From an uncultured Collinsella sp. (GTDB taxonomy: Bacteria; Actinomycetota; Coriobacteriia; Coriobacteriales; Coriobacteriaceae), in NCBI GenBank assembly GCA_959027945.1, contig CAUFRO010000002.1, forward strand, positions 1 through 64,000: 64,000 bases of DNA, written 5' to 3'. The stretch's first letter is position 1, and every line of letters begins with the position of its first letter. The position numbers were made by a program, and so were the translations under genes. This document shows, piece after piece, positions 61,585 to 64,000 of the stretch. The notes beneath the pieces were generated by a model. It saw nothing but the letters and a program-made list of their open reading frames with translations, ran no database searches and had not been told where the DNA came from.

Positions 61585-64000
61585 CTACTTCTTCTTTTTG
61601 CTTGGCATCGAGACTTTGATGCCTTGGGCGGACTTGGTCACACGAGAGCGCTTAGCTCCGGTACTCTTCTTTTTCTTGGGCTGGGCCTGGGCCACGCCCT
61701 CGAGTGCGCGGGCCTCGGCCTCGCGAGCGGTGCGATCTTCGCGGCGCTGCGCCATGTCGGCGACGACGCGCTTGGCAAAACGTTCGGCCGTCGAGCCCGT
61801 CGAGCTCACCTTGCCGCCACCGCGACCCAGGCGGACGCGCACACCGCGGCCAAAACCAGTTGCGGCATGACGACGACGCGGCTTGAGCGAATCCATCATC
61901 GTGGCGAGCTTAAAGAACACCGAGCAGGTAAAGACCACGATAACAGCCAAGATAACCATCTGGCCCATCGACAGGTTGGCAATAGACAGCAGCTCCGGGA
62001 ATTCGATAACGCCCACCAGGATGCCGGCGACTACAAACACAAAGAGCACCACACGTAAGGGCGTGAGAGGCTGCGAGATGCGCCAGATTAGGCTGACGCT
62101 CGCCGCGCACGACGTAAGCAGGCACATCGTAGACAGCGTGAGCTGGCTAAAGCCAAACACGCGCGCCACAAAGATATCGAGCGCCGCAGCCAAAATGACC
62201 GCAATCGACGCCGGCAGTGCACGCTTGAGTACGTTGCTCAAAAACGCACCCTTCACACGAGCATTGTTGGGCTCCAGGCCCAACACAAAGCCCGGCGCGC
62301 CGATGCAGAAGAAGTTAATGAGCGTCATCTGGATGGGCTCGAAGGGGTACGGCGGCAGCGCGATACACAGCGCCGCCAGGCCCATCGAGAACAGCGTCTT
62401 GGTCAGGAACAGTGAGGCCGAACGCTGCAGGTTGTTGATGGAGCGACGGCCCTCGGCCACCACGGCGGGCATCGAGGCAAAGTCGTTGTCGACGAGTACG
62501 ATCTCGGCCACGTTACGCGCGGCATCGGAGCCGGCCGCCATGGCCACGGAGCAGTCGGCCTCCTTGAGCGCCAGCACGTCGTTGACGCCGTCGCCCGTCA
62601 TGGCCACGGTGTGCTCGCGGCGCTTGAGCGCCTGCACGAGCTCGCGCTTCTGCTGCGGGGTCACACGACCAAAGACATGGTAGCGGTCCACTGCGGCATC
62701 AAGCTTGGCCGGTGTATCGAGCGTCGTGGCGTCCACATAAGCGTCCGCCCCCGGCACGCCCACCACGCGCGCGATCGACGACACCGTACGCGGGTCGTCG
62801 CCACTGATCACGTTGAGGGTCACGCCCTGCTCGTTAAAGTAGCCGATGGTCTCGGCCGCCGAGGTACGAATCTCGTCGCGGATGGTCACAAAGCCCACGG
62901 GCTCGGCCTCGCCCACCATATCCCCATCGGGCGTAAAGCCGTCCACGCGCGCCACCACGAGCACGCGGCAGGTATCGGCAAGCTCGGCGACACGGTTCTC
63001 GACCTGCGAAAACACACGATCAGAGAGCACAAACTGCGCGGCACCCATCACATAGGAGCCCTGCGCAAAAGAAGCGCCACTCCATTTTTTAGACGACGAG
63101 AACGGAATGACCGACAGCGGCTCAGACACCTCGACCGGGCGATCGGCGTAATAGTTGAGCAGCGCCTGGCAGGTCTCGTTGGCATCGGCCGAAGTCGCAC
63201 GCGCGACGTTAGCCAGCGCAAAATCGAGCACTGTGGTATCGACGGGAACAGCCGCCTCCTCCGAGTCCACGCCAAAGCCAACACCCTCAACAGGCAGCGG
63301 GTAGGTGCCCTCGACCTCCATACGACCCGACGTGATGGTGCCCGTCTTGTCCAGGCACAGCACGTCGACGCGCGCGAGCGTCTCGATGCAGTAGAGCTGC
63401 TGCGCCAGCACCTTGCGGCGGGCCAGGCGCACCGTGGCGATGGCGAGCACCGACGAGGTCAGCAGCACCAGGCCTTGCGGGATCATGCCCAGCAGGGCGC
63501 CCACCGTGGACAGCAGCGCCGACGAAGGCACATGACCAGCCAACAGCTCGGAGAAGCACCACGAAAGCGCGCTATCGCCCGGGGTTCCCGCGGCATCCCA
63601 CAGCCCACTTACACTCGAGGCGAACAGAGCCAGGCCAAGCGGAATCATGATGATGCTCGCAAAGCGCACGATGGCGTTAAGCGCGTTCATGATCTCGGAA
63701 TTGACCTTTTTGACGTACTTGGCCTCGTTATTAATTTTGGCCACGTAGTTGTCGGCGCCGACATGGATCACGCGGGCGCGCAGCAGGCCCGAGTCGATAA
63801 AGCTGCCGCTCATGAGCTCGGAACCGGGCTGTTTCTTAATAAGGTCGCTCTCGCCCGTCAGCAGGCTCTCGTTCACGAGCGCCTCGCCCGAAACCACCAC
63901 GGCGTCAGCGGGAATCTGGTCGCCGCGCCCCAGGCGGATGATGTCGTCGAGCACGATCTGGTCCAGGTCGAGCTCCACCTCGGCGCCATCGCGCACCGCG
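61585..64000 (-). CDS. Cation-translocating P-type ATPase, 5' part outside the window
   Basis: Only the C-terminal ~800 residues are present; the gene begins beyond 64000. The actuator domain (ESLLTGESD), the phosphorylation motif LCLDKTGTITSG, the hinge MTGDGVNDVLALKEADCS and the C-terminal membrane helices are visible. The domain order and the lack of N-terminal heavy-metal cysteines in the visible part suggest a calcium- or manganese-type pump (CtpE/PacL side) rather than a copper pump, but the substrate is not fixed. The last ~100 residues form a basic, Lys/Arg-rich cytoplasmic tail (ending MPSKKKK), unusual for the family. Confidence 0.88.
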   Translation of the reverse strand, partial: AVRDGAEVELDLDQIVLDDIIRLGRGDQIPADAVVVSGEALVNESLLTGESDLIKKQPGSELMSGSFIDSGLLRARVIHVGADNYVAKINNEAKYVKKVNSEIMNALNAIVRFASIIMIPLGLALFASSVSGLWDAAGTPGDSALSWCFSELLAGHVPSSALLSTVGALLGMIPQGLVLLTSSVLAIATVRLARRKVLAQQLYCIETLARVDVLCLDKTGTITSGRMEVEGTYPLPVEGVGFGVDSEEAAVPVDTTVLDFALANVARATSADANETCQALLNYYADRPVEVSEPLSVIPFSSSKKWSGASFAQGSYVMGAAQFVLSDRVFSQVENRVAELADTCRVLVVARVDGFTPDGDMVGEAEPVGFVTIRDEIRTSAAETIGYFNEQGVTLNVISGDDPRTVSSIARVVGVPGADAYVDATTLDTPAKLDAAVDRYHVFGRVTPQQKRELVQALKRREHTVAMTGDGVNDVLALKEADCSVAMAAGSDAARNVAEIVLVDNDFASMPAVVAEGRRSINNLQRSASLFLTKTLFSMGLAALCIALPPYPFEPIQMTLINFFCIGAPGFVLGLEPNNARVKGAFLSNVLKRALPASIAVILAAALDIFVARVFGFSQLTLSTMCLLTSCAASVSLIWRISQPLTPLRVVLFVFVVAGILVGVIEFPELLSIANLSMGQMVILAVIVVFTCSVFFKLATMMDSLKPRRRHAATGFGRGVRVRLGRGGGKVSSTGSTAERFAKRVVADMAQRREDRTAREAEARALEGVAQAQPKKKKSTGAKRSRVTKSAQGIKVSMPSKKKK

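Overview
The window looks like a chromosomal segment of a Coriobacteriia actinobacterium, most probably Collinsella. The basis is high-G+C codon use, several TTG/GTG starts and conserved gene order; this is a taxonomic inference, as no rRNA gene is present. Most of the window is minus-strand housekeeping DNA.

Layout. 0-1.05 kb: a REP-associated transposase between inverted REP-like repeats. 1.1-4.8 kb: plus-strand adhE and a phosphotransferase-like kinase. 4.9-24.8 kb (minus): rpsB-tsf, pyrH-frr-uppS-cdsA-dxr-rseP-ispG-proS, rnhB-yraN-comM-dprA-trmFO-xerC, rplS and ppdK. 36.6-43.0 kb (minus): the ppdK regulator, glyQS, and rpsP-khpA-rimM-trmD-lepB. 43.3-44.5 kb (plus): dinB. 44.6-64 kb (minus): P-type ATPase, zinc-ribbon protein, cyclophilin, TPR protein, mreBCD-mrdA-rodA, a DUF697-like protein, a radical-SAM/DUF2344 pair, rplU-rpmA-obgE-nadD-yqeK-rsfS.

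Between ppdK (ends 24.8 kb) and its regulatory kinase/phosphatase gene (36.6 kb) sits an island of visibly lower G+C, about 25.2-36.5 kb. A 19-bp sequence occurs in opposite orientation at its two edges. The island carries two separate peptide-modification (RiPP-like) systems plus debris. System A (25.6-30.6 kb) has an ABC exporter, a truncated second exporter, a small membrane protein, a PqqD-GNAT fusion, a radical SAM enzyme whose C-terminal region lacks cysteines, and a 60-residue Val/Ala-rich peptide. System B (32.2-36.3 kb) has a DUF1648/SdpI-like membrane protein divergent from a translationally coupled operon. That operon encodes a 241-residue protein with an Asn ladder at exact six-residue spacing, a radical SAM enzyme with extra cysteines, and a class I methyltransferase with an NPPL motif; an exporter fragment broken after about 42 residues follows it.

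The most interesting reading is that system B is a proteusin/polytheonamide-like pathway. The Asn hexad register, the NPPL-type N-methyltransferase motif and the radical SAM enzyme together predict a beta-helical peptide with modified Asn side chains. Its repeat lies inside the protein rather than at the C terminus, and its exporter looks broken, so it may be a new architecture or a decaying cluster.
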